A stretch of DNA of 64,000 nt from NCBI RefSeq assembly GCF_014174355.1, contig NZ_JABEQF010000011.1, positions 37,775 through 101,774 on the forward strand. Direction: 5' to 3'. The translations under genes and the position numbers were made by a program. The stretch is from Gluconacetobacter azotocaptans. GTDB taxonomy: Bacteria; Pseudomonadota; Alphaproteobacteria; Acetobacterales; Acetobacteraceae. The notes under the pieces are model-generated. The model searched no databases. It had not been told where the DNA came from and worked only from the letters and a program-made list of their open reading frames with translations. Positions within the stretch are counted from its first letter, which is position 1, and every line of letters begins with the position of its first letter. Shown one piece after another: positions 34,130-43,390 of the stretch.

Positions 34130-35719
34130 TCACTGTCCTACCCGGACCGTGCCCGTGCGCAACGTCGTCGCCCCCGTCAGGTCGTCATACGGGGTTTCGT
34201 CCGCCGGGGGGGCGATTCCGCCGGCCGGCGCGGGGTGGTGCAGCCCGTCATATTGCAGGACCGAGAACGTCATCGTCTGGTCGGGCGTGGGCAGCAGCCG
34301 GTCGTTCCAGCCGCCGCCCAGCGCGCGGATCAGGCCCACTTCGGCCTGGAAATAGCGGGTGGCGACCTGCACCTGCGAAATCTGCGCGTCCAGCGCCGCT
34401 TCCTGCGCGATGATCGCGTCCAGATAGGCCGACAGGCCGCCCTTGTACAGCGTCATCGTCATGTTCTGCATATCCAGCGCGGCCGACACCGCCGCCTTCA
34501 GGCGGTCGTTTTCCGCCCACAGCCGGTCGGTGCGCGACAGCCCGTCCTCGACCTCGCGAAACGCCGAGAGGACCGAGGAACGATAATGATCGCGCGTCTC
34601 GCGATAGCTGGCCCACGAAGCCTGCAGCGCGGCGCGGCGCAGCCCGCCCTCGAAGATCGGCATCGAGGCCGATGCGCCGTACGACCACATGCTGTTCGCC
34701 AGATTGGCCAGGTCGAAGCCGTTGGCGTCGAACCCGCCGTTCGCGTTGAGCGAAATATGCGGATAGAACGCCGCGCGCGACACGCCGATCGCCCGGTTGG
34801 CCTGCGCCATCTGCCGTTCCGCCGACGCGACGTCCGGGCGGCGTTGCAGCAGGTCGGACGGCACGCCCACGGGAATGGTAGCCCGTGTGAAATGCAGCAC
34901 ATCGACCGGCGCGATATGGAAGCCGGACGGCGCGCTGTTCGTCAGGATGGCGATCGCATGTTCGGTCACCTCGCGCTGGGCCAGGATGTCCAGTTCCGCC
35001 GCCTGCGTGACGTACAGCCGGTTCTGCGCGCGGGCCAGGTCCAGGCGGGGCGCCGCCTGGTTGGTCAGCTGCGTCTGGGTGACCGACACCGCCTGCTGGT
35101 AGTAGGCGATGGATTTGCGATAGATCGCGTCCTGCGCGTCATAGCCGCGCAGCGCCACGTAGTCGTCGGCCAGTTCCGCCTGCAGGCTCAGCCGCGCCGC
35201 CGCGAAATCCGCCGCCTTCTGCTGGGCGGAATATTTCGCCATGCGCACCTGGTTGCGGATTTCGGACCAGAAATCGGGCTCCCACGACGCCAGGCCGCCG
35301 TAGAACTCGTCGGTCTGGGTCAGCGCGCCCTTGTAGCGGAACAGCCGGTCGGCCGACTGCTTGTTGTCGGACGCGCCGAAGGCCAGGCCGAAATGCGGCA
35401 GCAGGTCGGCGCGGGCCTGCATGACCATGGCGCGCGCCTGGACGAAGCGTTCGGCCGCGGCCTGCAGGTCCGCGTTCGCGGCCATCGCCTTGTCTTCCAG
35501 CGCGTCCAGTTGCGGATCATGCAGCGCCGTCCACCAGTTTGACGGCAACTGGGTGTCCGCTGGCGTGGCGGTGGCGAACGGCGCCTGCCCATGCCAGGTG
35601 GCGGGCACGACATAGGTCGGGGGATGGTAGGTGGGCGCCAGGTCGCAGGCGGACAGCGTCGCCAACGACAGCATCGCCCCGCCGGACACCATGGTCCGGC
35701 GCAGTGACCGCATGATCAT
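34130..35719 (-). CDS. RND efflux outer-membrane lipoprotein (NodT/OprM-type)
   Basis: 529 residues. The signal ends in the lipobox LSAC (about residue 25). Two outer-membrane efflux repeats follow, of the TolC type, with segments such as LFRYKGALTQTDEFYGGLASWEPDFW and VGVPSDLLQRRPDVASAERQMAQANRAIGVSRAAFYP that are diagnostic for NodT-family factors. The start ATG overlaps the end of the adaptor gene; a second ATG two codons later has the better spacing to GAGG. It is the exit duct of the tripartite pump. Confidence 0.93.
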   Translation of the reverse strand: MIMRSLRRTMVSGGAMLSLATLSACDLAPTYHPPTYVVPATWHGQAPFATATPADTQLPSNWWTALHDPQLDALEDKAMAANADLQAAAERFVQARAMVMQARADLLPHFGLAFGASDNKQSADRLFRYKGALTQTDEFYGGLASWEPDFWSEIRNQVRMAKYSAQQKAADFAAARLSLQAELADDYVALRGYDAQDAIYRKSIAYYQQAVSVTQTQLTNQAAPRLDLARAQNRLYVTQAAELDILAQREVTEHAIAILTNSAPSGFHIAPVDVLHFTRATIPVGVPSDLLQRRPDVASAERQMAQANRAIGVSRAAFYPHISLNANGGFDANGFDLANLANSMWSYGASASMPIFEGGLRRAALQASWASYRETRDHYRSSVLSAFREVEDGLSRTDRLWAENDRLKAAVSAALDMQNMTMTLYKGGLSAYLDAIIAQEAALDAQISQVQVATRYFQAEVGLIRALGGGWNDRLLPTPDQTMTFSVLQYDGLHHPAPAGGIAPPADETPYDDLTGATTLRTGTVRVGQ

Positions 35720-36897
35720 CCCTCGATTTCCTCGCTGGATTCGTCATAACCCTTGGCCGGCTGGACGACATGCACCTTCTGTCCTTCCAGCAGGTCGGCC
35801 GGCGGATTGTTGATGATCCGGTCGGTGGGCGACACGCCGGCCGTCACATCGGTCTCGCCATCGGCCATGCGCCCCACCTCGATATTGCGGTAATGCACGA
35901 CATCGTTGGCATCCAGCACCGCGACCTGCATGCCCTTTTCCTCGAACACCAGGGCGGCGGTCGGGATCTCGAACACGCCGGGCGTCGAAGCCGCGGTCAG
36001 CTTGACCGAGGCGAACGTGCCCGGCCACAGCTCATGCCTGTCGTTGTCGATGGTGAATTCCGTGATCGCCGTGCGGGTGTTCGGGTCGTATCCCCGCGCG
36101 ATGGTCAGGAAGTCCGCCTTGAACGTGCGGTCGGGGAACTGCGGCACGCTGACCTCGGCCGTCATGCCGGGCTTGAGGATATACGAGAACACTTCGGGCA
36201 CCGACACGAACAGGCGCATCTTGTGCATGTCCGACACGGTGAAGAGCTGGCTGGCCTCGCCGTTCGAAGCATGTTCGCCGGCGCCGCCGCTGACATAGTC
36301 GCCGACATTGATGTCGCGCGACGTCACCACGCCGTCGAAGGGGGCGACGATGGTCTTGAACCGCTCCAGCGCCGCGAACTGGTCGACCTTGTGCTCGGCC
36401 GCCTGCATGCTGGCCAGGCCCGCCTTCTCGTTCGCGTCGGCGACCGAGACCGACTGGCCCGACACCGCCTGCGACTTCGCCATGGCGTGCCAGCGACTGG
36501 CGCTGACCACGGCCAGGTTGTACTTGGCCTGCGCTTCCGCCAGGTCGGCCTTGGCCTGGGCGTATTGGGCGTCCAGGCTGGGGGCGTTGATCTCGGCCAG
36601 GATGTCACCGGTCTTCACCTCGGCGCCGTAATCCTTGTACCACATCTGCACGTAACCCGAGGCCTGCGGGAACAGCGGCGCCTGGTACCAGGCGTCGATA
36701 TTGCCCGGCAGCGTCAGCGTCACCGTCTTGGGCGCGGGCTTGGCCGCGATGACGGCGACGTCGGGCAGCGCGTCGCGGATGGTCTCGGCACTCAGGGCGC
36801 TTGCCGCATGCACCCGGTCGAAGACCTGGTAGCCGACCAGCAGGGCCAGGACACAGGCCCCCGCCGCCAGAACAGTAGTGCGTGACAGGGAAGCCAT
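35716..36897 (-). CDS. RND efflux periplasmic adaptor (HlyD/MFP family)
   Basis: 393 residues from the ATG at 36897, which overlaps the transporter stop by one base (TGATG). The N-terminal helix (TTVLAAGACVLALLVGYQVF) is an anchor or uncleaved signal. The half-lipoyl motifs VQMWYKDYGAEVKTGDILAEI and FKTIVAPFDGVVTSRDINVGDYV flank an Ala/Gln-rich hairpin (residues about 105-165), then a beta-barrel and membrane-proximal domain follow. It links the inner-membrane pump to the outer duct. The acidic C-terminus (ESSEEIEG) is short. Confidence 0.93.
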   Translation of the reverse strand: MASLSRTTVLAAGACVLALLVGYQVFDRVHAASALSAETIRDALPDVAVIAAKPAPKTVTLTLPGNIDAWYQAPLFPQASGYVQMWYKDYGAEVKTGDILAEINAPSLDAQYAQAKADLAEAQAKYNLAVVSASRWHAMAKSQAVSGQSVSVADANEKAGLASMQAAEHKVDQFAALERFKTIVAPFDGVVTSRDINVGDYVSGGAGEHASNGEASQLFTVSDMHKMRLFVSVPEVFSYILKPGMTAEVSVPQFPDRTFKADFLTIARGYDPNTRTAITEFTIDNDRHELWPGTFASVKLTAASTPGVFEIPTAALVFEEKGMQVAVLDANDVVHYRNIEVGRMADGETDVTAGVSPTDRIINNPPADLLEGQKVHVVQPAKGYDESSEEIEG

Positions 36898-39800
36898 CAG
36901 ACGGTCTCCTTCCGGCGGGACGGGCGGTTGTAGATGATTGCGTAAACACAAGGGACGAACAGCAGGGTGGAAATGGTGGCCACGATCAGGCCGCCGATCA
37001 CCGCCTTGCCCAGCGGCGCGTTCTGCGAATTGCTGATCGACATCGGGACCATGCCCACGATCATCGCGGCGGCGGTCATCAGCACCGGACGGATACGGCC
37101 GTACCCGGCCTCCAGCGCCGCCTTCAGCGCGTCGCCGTGGATCTCCAGCCGTTCGCGGGCATAGGAGACGACCAGGATCGAGTTCGCGGTCGCCGTGCCC
37201 ATGCACATGATGGCGCCGGTCAATGCCGGGACCGACAGGTGGGTGTGCGTCAGGAACAGGCTCCACGCGATGCCCGCCAGCGCCCCCGGCAGGGCCGAGA
37301 TGATGATGAACGGGTCAAGCCAGGACTGGAAGTTCACGACGATCAGCAGGTAGATCAGCACAATCGAGACCGCCAGGCCGCCGATCAGCTGGAAATAGGC
37401 GCTGCGCATCGTGGTCGCCTGGCCTTCGACATCCACCGCGGCGCCGCGCGGCACGTCGGCGGCCGTCTGCGCGATCACCTTGTTCACGCCCGACAGCACG
37501 GTCCCCAGGTCGGTGCCCTCGGCCGAGACATAGATGTCGAACGCGGGCATCGAGTTGTAGTGCGAGACCTGGCCCGGCGTGCCGACGGCGCGGATGGTGC
37601 TGACGGCGCCCAGCAGCTGCATGTCGTGGCCGGAGGGGTCGCCATCACCCTTGTCGACCGGGATCGACAGCAGGTCGTTGAAGTGCGTCAGCTGGTTCTG
37701 CGTGACATAGGTGTTCAGCAGGAAGGTCACCCCCCAGGCCGGGTCGTACCAATATTGCGGATCGACGGTCGAACTGCCCGACAGGGTCATCAGCTCGTTG
37801 TCGGCCAGATCGGCGGCGCTGATGCCGGTTGCCTGGCTGAACGTGCGGTCACCCTTCACGAACAGGGTCGGCGTCTTCATCGTCTGCTGCAGCGACACGT
37901 CGGCGGCGCCGGGCACCAGGCGCAGCTTGTTGGTCAGTTCGACGGCGTATTGATAGCTCTTGGCCAGTTCCGGACCCGTCACCTTGATGTCGATCGGCGA
38001 GGGCGATCCGAAATTGAGGATCTTCGCCGTCAGGTCGGCCGGCTGGAAGGTGAAGACCGTGCCGGGGAAGCTGGCGGACAGGCCGCGGCGCAGCACGGCG
38101 CGGTAGTCCCATACCGGCGCTTCCGCCTCGGTCAGCGTGATCGTCAGGTCGCAATCCTGCGTACCGATGGTGGGCGTGGGAATGAAGGCCTGGTTGTGCG
38201 GCGCCTCGGCCAGGCCGCAGTTGCTGACAACGTCATCGACCTTGCCGGGCAGCAGTTCATGGATGCGGTCGCTGACCAGCGTCGCGATCCGGCCCGCGAC
38301 CTCGATGCGGGTGCCCAGCGGCGCGCGCATGTGCATCTGCAACTGGTCAGACTTGATTTCGGGGAAGAAGTCGCGGCCCGCCACCATGTACAGGCCCATC
38401 GACAGCACCGACAGCCCCAGGAAGACCGACACGAACCGCCCACGGTTCTGGATGGAGCGTTGCAGGAACGCGCCATAGGATTCGCGGAAATTCGTGAAGC
38501 GGCGCTCGAACCCGCGCTGGAAGCGCGAGAAGACGTTGCCGCCCTTCAGTTCGTCGCCATGCGTATCGTGGCCGTGGGCGCCGTGGGTCTGCCCCGCCAG
38601 CAGGAACTTCGCCATGGTCGGCACCAGGGTGCGCGACAGGATGAAGGACGCGATCATGGCGAAGATGATCGCCTCGGCCATCGGCATGAACAGCCAGCCG
38701 GCGACGCCGCCCAGTTCGAACAGCGGCAGCCAGACGATGCAGATGCAGGTGGTGGAGACGAAGGTCGCCGTCACGATCTGGTTGGCCGCATCGATGATCG
38801 CGACCTCCAGCTCCTTGCCCATTTCCAGATGGGTGTCGATGTTCTCGATCATGACGGTGGCGTCGTCGACCAGGATGCCGACCGCCAGCGCCAGGCCGCC
38901 CAGGGTCATGACGTTGATCGTCTGCCCCGCCCAGCCCAGCCCGATGACCGCGCACAGGATCGCCAGCGGGATGGACGTCGCGATGATGATCGTCGAGCGC
39001 CACGACCCCAGGAACAGCAGCACCACCAGGCCGGTCAGGGCCGCCGCCGTGATCATTTCACGCACCACGTCCTTGATCGAATCTTTCACGAAGCCCGAAG
39101 CATCGTTCAGGATCGAGATATGGGCCGATGCCGGGATGACCTGCTCCAGGCGGGGCATCAGCGCCTTGACGCCGTTGACCACGTCCAGCGTCGAGGCCTC
39201 GCCGCTTTTCATCACCACCATGACCACGGCCTGCCGGCCCTTGACCAGCACCAGGTTGGTCTGCGGATGGCCGCCGCGATACACCGAGCCAAGGTCATGC
39301 ATGTAGACGACCGAGTTGCCCACGCGCTTGATGGGGATATTGCCCAGTTCGTCCATCGTGCGCGGCTGCGAGTTGGTCGCCACCATCCAGTCCGTGGCGC
39401 CGATTTTCTGGTCGCCGGCCGGGCGGACGATGTTCTGCTTGTCCAGGACGTTCTGCACATCCATCGCCGACAGGTGGTGGGCCTGAAGCTGCTTCTGGTC
39501 CAGCGCGAACATCACGAACGCGTCCATGCCGCCATACGGATGGGGCACGATGGCGCCCGGCACCGTCACCAGCAGCGTGCGCACGCGGATCTGCGCCAGC
39601 TTGAACAGGTCGGACGGCGTCATGGTGGGGGATGTCAGTTCCAGCGTGATGACGGGTACCGACGACGCCTCCAGCTTCATGATCATCGGCGCCGGAATCT
39701 TTTCCGGCAGCTGCATCAGCACCGTCTGCGAAATCGCGGTGACGTCCGCTTCGGCCGACCCGATATCCGTTCCCGGCTGGAAGAAGATCTTCACGATGCC

Positions 39801-40070
39801 GCGTCCGTAATAGGAATCGGACTCCATATGCTCGATGCCCTCGACGGTCGAGGTCACGCCCTGTTCGTAATTGTACATGACGCGACCGGCGACTTCGTCG
39901 GGCAGCAGACCGCCGTAGGTCCACACCACGGCGATCGCCGGGATCTTGATGTTGGGAAACACGTCCGTCGGCGTCTTGAAGGCGGACATGACGCCGAACA
40001 AGAGGATGAGGATGGACAAGACGATAAATGTGTACGGCCGTCGCAGGGCCGTCACGACTATTGCATTCAT
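36897..40070 (-). CDS. RND-family inner-membrane efflux transporter
   Basis: 1,057 residues from the ATG at 40070; the frame is open to 40136, but AAAAGGTC lies before 40070. Twelve membrane helices with the two large periplasmic loops are visible. The fourth helix carries the paired acidic residues VGILVDDATVMIENI, the proton-relay site, so it is a working proton antiporter. The N-terminal RRPYTFIVLSILILLFGV and the segment TYGGLLPDEVAGRV are typical of the group. Substrate class cannot be set. The gene is the first of a three-gene operon with adaptor and duct; no regulator is adjacent. Confidence 0.93.
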   Translation of the reverse strand: MNAIVVTALRRPYTFIVLSILILLFGVMSAFKTPTDVFPNIKIPAIAVVWTYGGLLPDEVAGRVMYNYEQGVTSTVEGIEHMESDSYYGRGIVKIFFQPGTDIGSAEADVTAISQTVLMQLPEKIPAPMIMKLEASSVPVITLELTSPTMTPSDLFKLAQIRVRTLLVTVPGAIVPHPYGGMDAFVMFALDQKQLQAHHLSAMDVQNVLDKQNIVRPAGDQKIGATDWMVATNSQPRTMDELGNIPIKRVGNSVVYMHDLGSVYRGGHPQTNLVLVKGRQAVVMVVMKSGEASTLDVVNGVKALMPRLEQVIPASAHISILNDASGFVKDSIKDVVREMITAAALTGLVVLLFLGSWRSTIIIATSIPLAILCAVIGLGWAGQTINVMTLGGLALAVGILVDDATVMIENIDTHLEMGKELEVAIIDAANQIVTATFVSTTCICIVWLPLFELGGVAGWLFMPMAEAIIFAMIASFILSRTLVPTMAKFLLAGQTHGAHGHDTHGDELKGGNVFSRFQRGFERRFTNFRESYGAFLQRSIQNRGRFVSVFLGLSVLSMGLYMVAGRDFFPEIKSDQLQMHMRAPLGTRIEVAGRIATLVSDRIHELLPGKVDDVVSNCGLAEAPHNQAFIPTPTIGTQDCDLTITLTEAEAPVWDYRAVLRRGLSASFPGTVFTFQPADLTAKILNFGSPSPIDIKVTGPELAKSYQYAVELTNKLRLVPGAADVSLQQTMKTPTLFVKGDRTFSQATGISAADLADNELMTLSGSSTVDPQYWYDPAWGVTFLLNTYVTQNQLTHFNDLLSIPVDKGDGDPSGHDMQLLGAVSTIRAVGTPGQVSHYNSMPAFDIYVSAEGTDLGTVLSGVNKVIAQTAADVPRGAAVDVEGQATTMRSAYFQLIGGLAVSIVLIYLLIVVNFQSWLDPFIIISALPGALAGIAWSLFLTHTHLSVPALTGAIMCMGTATANSILVVSYARERLEIHGDALKAALEAGYGRIRPVLMTAAAMIVGMVPMSISNSQNAPLGKAVIGGLIVATISTLLFVPCVYAIIYNRPSRRKETV

Positions 40071-40772
40071 ATGCGACCTTTTCCCCTGTTCAGGACGTTC
40101 TCGGCGGGGGCCTGGACCGTAGGCGCGCACCAGCATTCACCCCCGGGGGCGGGGATGGCCGGACCTGCGGTCCTGTCATGAAATGGTGGCGGCGCGGCGA
40201 TGCCCCGACAGGGGCTGCACCCGCACCCGTCCCGGCCACACGCCGTCGCACGCCGACCCCGGCAGGACGGGATGGCGGACAGAGGGCGACCGGACGGATG
40301 TCGCGATATCAGTCGCTGAAATCTGGATCTGTCATAATTGGCCTCCGGTGTCGGTGGACGCGCCCCTGCCGGGGCACGCTGTCTCAGCCCAAAGCCTATA
40401 CATAGGAGTGTTTCAAAATATGTATGAAAAGATGTTCATGTAGGAAAAACATCTTTCATGAAGTGCCGTTCATTGTCCGACTTGTTACAGGAGTTTACGG
40501 ACGCGCCCGGTCGCCTGCGGGCCGCCGTGCCTGCCATGTTCGACACCGAAACGAATCGTTACATGTCCGGATGGAACAGGCAAGCCGGGCGTTGCCCGGA
40601 CCCATCAGGGCCTGAGGCCCTGGGCCCCGATCATGGGGGCGCCCGATCAGGGACAGGTGGTGTGGGAAAAGGGAGGTCGGGCTCCGCCGAACCGGGCAAG
40701 GGCCTCGGCCCTTGCATCCCATTCGATTCCCGACGTCCGGGGTTCAGGGCAGCGCCCTGAACCCTGCCGCGA
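40071..40772. other. Long intergenic region with palindromic repeats, upstream of the RND operon
   Basis: 702 bp without a convincing gene. It probably holds the RND operon promoter at its left end. In the right half the palindromic repeat family is dense: a unit near 40583-40625 (CAGGGCCTGAGGCCCTG), GCAAGGGCC/GGCCCTTGC at 40696-40715, and TTCAGGGC/GCCCTGAA at 40743-40761, the last one 12 bp after the ilvD stop. Two short stretches at 40400-40450 are AT-rich. Frames shown in this region have no start signal or family resemblance. Confidence 0.6.
40696..40761. repeat. Palindromic GC-rich repeat pair downstream of ilvD
   Basis: GCAAGGGCC, TC, GGCCCTTGC (40696-40715) and TTCAGGGC, AGC, GCCCTGAA (40743-40761). 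It lies just after the end of ilvD on the minus strand and could act in termination or mRNA stability. Confidence 0.7.
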
Positions 40773-42632
40773 TCAGCGCCCGCGGCGCTTCAGTTGCGCG
40801 ACGTCGCGCACGGCGCCGCGCGCGGCGCTGGTGGTCAGCGCGGCATAGGCCTGCAGGGCGACGGAGACGACGCGGTCGCGCTCGGGCAGCCAGGCGGCAT
40901 CGCCCTTGTCCTCCATCCGGGTGCGGCGGGCGGACAGTTCGGCGTCGGGCAGCGCGGTACGCAGGATGCGGTTGGGGATGTCGATCTGGATGATATCGCC
41001 ATCCTCCAGCAGGCCGATGGCCCCGCCCTCGGCGGCCTCGGGCGAGATATGGCCGATCGACAGGCCGGCGCTGCCGCCCGAGAAGCGGCCGTCGGTGATC
41101 AGGGCGCATTTCTCGGCCAGGCCCTTCGATTTCAGGTAGCTGGTCGGATACAGCATTTCCTGCATGCCCGGCCCGCCCTTCGGCCCCTCGTAGCGGATGA
41201 CGACGACGTCGCCCGCCACGATGCGGCCGGCCAGGATGGCCGACACCGCCGCGTCCTGGCTTTCGAAGATCCGCGCGGGGCCGGAGAAGGTCAGCAGCCC
41301 GGCGGCCACGCCCGCCGTCTTCACGATGGCCCCGTCTTCGGCGATGTTGCCGTACAGCACCGCCAGCCCGCCATCCTGGCTGAAGGCATGCGCGCCGTCG
41401 TGGATGGCCCCCGTGGCGCGGTTCAGGTCCAGTTCGCGGTACCGGCTGGCCTGCGAGAACGCCTGGGTGGTGCGCACCCCGCCCGGGGCGGCGCGGAACA
41501 GGGTGGCGGCTTCGGCCGGGGCGTCCGGCGCCGCCACGTCCCAGCGTTCCAGCGCCTGGGCCAGGGACGGGGCGTGGACCACCGGCACCTCGCGGTGCAG
41601 CAGGCCCAGCCGGTCCAGTTCGCCCATGATGGCGGGGATGCCGCCGGCACGGTGGATGTCTTCCATATGCACGTCGGCCTTGGAGGGCGCGACCTTGCAC
41701 AGATGCGGCACCTTGCGCGACAGGCGGTCGATGTCGGCCATGGTGAAGGGGACCTCGCCCTCATGCGCCGCGGCCAGCAGATGCAGCACCGTGTTGGTCG
41801 ACCCGCCCATGGCGATGTCGACCGACATCGCGTTTTCGAACGCCTGCATCGTCGCGATGCCGCGCGGCAGGGCAGTCGCATCCTCCTGCTCGTACCAGCG
41901 GCGGGCCAAATCGACGATCCGCCGGCCGGCTTCCAGGAACAGGTCGCGCCGGTCTGCATGGGTGGCGACCAGACTGCCGTTGCCCGGCAGGGCCAGGCCC
42001 AGGGCCTCGGTCAGGCAGTTCATCGAATTGGCGGTGAACATGCCCGAGCACGACCCGCAGGTGGGGCAGGCCGAACGCTCGATCGTCTGCGACTCGGCGT
42101 CGCTGACGCGGGGATCGGCGGCCGAGACCATCGAGGTGATCAGGTCGACCTGGCGCTCCACCCCGTCCTGGGTGATGCGCCCGGCCTCCATCGGCCCGCC
42201 CGAGACGAAGATGGCGGGGATGTTCAGCCGCATCGCCGCCATCAGCATGCCCGGCGTGATCTTGTCGCAATTGCTGATGCACACCAGCGCATCGGCGCAG
42301 TGCGCGTTGACCATGTATTCCACGGCGTCGGCGATCAGTTCGCGCGACGGCAGGCTGTAGAGCATGCCGCCATGGCCCATGGCGATGCCGTCATCGACCG
42401 CGATGGTGTTGAATTCGCGCGCGACGCCCCCGGCCTCGGCCACCGCGCCGGCCACCAGCTGGCCCAGATCCTTCAGGTGGACATGCCCCGGCACGAACTG
42501 GGTGAAGGAATTGGCGACGGCGATGATCGGCTTGCCGAAATCGGAGTCCTGCATGCCCGTGGCGCGCCACAGGCTGCGGGCGCCGGCCATGTTGCGACCA
42601 TGCGTCGTGGTGCGGGAACGATAGCCGGCCAT
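40773..42632 (-). CDS. ilvD: Dihydroxy-acid dehydratase
   Basis: 619 residues from the ATG at 42632, which gives the standard start [27 protein letters not shown]; the longer frame is not needed. The iron-sulfur cysteines are in [12 protein letters not shown] and [21 protein letters not shown], and [12 protein letters not shown] and [18 protein letters not shown] are also conserved. It dehydrates 2,3-dihydroxy-acids in valine, leucine and isoleucine synthesis, in the cytoplasm. It is the long bacterial (E. coli-like) type. No other ilv gene is next to it. Confidence 0.97.
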   Translation of the reverse strand: MAGYRSRTTTHGRNMAGARSLWRATGMQDSDFGKPIIAVANSFTQFVPGHVHLKDLGQLVAGAVAEAGGVAREFNTIAVDDGIAMGHGGMLYSLPSRELIADAVEYMVNAHCADALVCISNCDKITPGMLMAAMRLNIPAIFVSGGPMEAGRITQDGVERQVDLITSMVSAADPRVSDAESQTIERSACPTCGSCSGMFTANSMNCLTEALGLALPGNGSLVATHADRRDLFLEAGRRIVDLARRWYEQEDATALPRGIATMQAFENAMSVDIAMGGSTNTVLHLLAAAHEGEVPFTMADIDRLSRKVPHLCKVAPSKADVHMEDIHRAGGIPAIMGELDRLGLLHREVPVVHAPSLAQALERWDVAAPDAPAEAATLFRAAPGGVRTTQAFSQASRYRELDLNRATGAIHDGAHAFSQDGGLAVLYGNIAEDGAIVKTAGVAAGLLTFSGPARIFESQDAAVSAILAGRIVAGDVVVIRYEGPKGGPGMQEMLYPTSYLKSKGLAEKCALITDGRFSGGSAGLSIGHISPEAAEGGAIGLLEDGDIIQIDIPNRILRTALPDAELSARRTRMEDKGDAAWLPERDRVVSVALQAYAALTTSAARGAVRDVAQLKRRGR

Positions 42633-42822
42633 CAGGGGTGCCTTTCGGTGCATGCGGCGGTCCAGAGCAGGGCGGATACAGGAGCAACGGCCGCAAATCC
42701 AGCCCTGACGCCCCCTGCCCGCCTTGTGCCGCCCCTTATATGGGACGGCTGCCGCCCGCGTGAAGCCACAACCCGCACCGCCGGAGCGGACGGGTTGGGT
42801 CGGTTCGCGTTATGAATGTGCC

Positions 42823-42866
42823 TCAGGGCGCTGCCCTGAAACCCGCCAAGGGCCGCAGGCCTTTGG
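42823..42866. repeat. Palindromic GC-rich repeat pair
   Basis: TCAGGGC/GCCCTGA (42823-42839) and CCAAGGGCC/GGCCTTTGG (42846-42866), followed by GAAACCAATTCGTTTATCC, which also follows the copy at 13344-13364. It lies between ilvD and the next gene, both transcribed away from it. Confidence 0.75.
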
Positions 42867-42902
42867 AAACCAATTCGTTTATCCATGATTGGGGTGCGGT
42901 TC

Positions 42903-43298
42903 ATGACCAGCGAAGCGATCGGCAGATTCGATGTGGAGATGAAGCCCGAGGCGTCCTTCGGGGACGGCATCGGCAGGTTTGCCGTCACGAAACGGTTCCA
43001 CGGCCATCTTGAAGGCGCCGCCACCGGCGAGATGCTGGCGGTGCGCACCGGCATCCCCGGATCGGCCGGGTATGTGCTGATGGAGCAGGTGACAGGCACG
43101 CTGCACGGGCGGTCGGGCGCCTTCGTGCTGCAGCATCACGGCCTGATGGACAGGGGCCGGCCCGAACTGACGGTCACCGTCGTCCCGGATTCGGGCACCG
43201 GCGGGCTGGCCGGGATCAGCGGCGGCATGACGATCGATGCGGCGGCCAACCACAGCTACGTGTTCACCTACAGCCTGCCCGATCCCGCCGCGCCATAG
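42903..43298 (+). CDS. DUF3224-like protein
   Basis: 131 residues from the ATG at 42903; another ATG is at 42885, inside the repeat. The sequence is beta-rich with SEAIGRFDVEMKPEA at the start, a GYVLMEQVTGTLHGRSGAFVLQHHG segment in the middle and HSYVFTYSLP at the end, which matches my recollection of DUF3224, a family with an allene-oxide-cyclase-like barrel. Function is unknown. It is a single gene between ilvD and the TonB receptor. Confidence 0.7.
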   Translation: MTSEAIGRFDVEMKPEASFGDGIGRFAVTKRFHGHLEGAATGEMLAVRTGIPGSAGYVLMEQVTGTLHGRSGAFVLQHHGLMDRGRPELTVTVVPDSGTGGLAGISGGMTIDAAANHSYVFTYSLPDPAAP

Positions 43299-43320
43299 GA
43301 GCCCTGCCCCCGCCAACAAA

Positions 43321-43349
43321 AAAGCCGGGTGGCAATGCCACCCGGCTTT
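43321..43349 (-). terminator. Terminator between the DUF3224-like and TonB-receptor genes
   Basis: A 13-bp perfect stem: arms 43321-43333 and 43337-43349 around an AAT loop. The T-run is on the minus strand (six A residues at 43318-43323 on the plus strand), so it mainly ends the TonB-receptor transcript, 41 bp after its stop; it may also serve the plus-strand gene, which ends 22 bp before it. Confidence 0.85.
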
Positions 43350-43390
43350 CCCGGCCGCACATTTGCCCGCGCACGGGCGAAATACCGTGA

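Noticed and set aside
36882..40181. A 1,099-codon open frame on the plus strand opposite the RND transporter
   Set aside because: Antisense shadow of a well-supported RND gene; Arg/His/Asp/Gly-rich with no domain.
40424..40615. A 63-codon plus-strand frame in the RND-ilvD gap
   Set aside because: It runs through palindromic repeats, is Arg-rich and has no ribosome site or relatives that I recognise.
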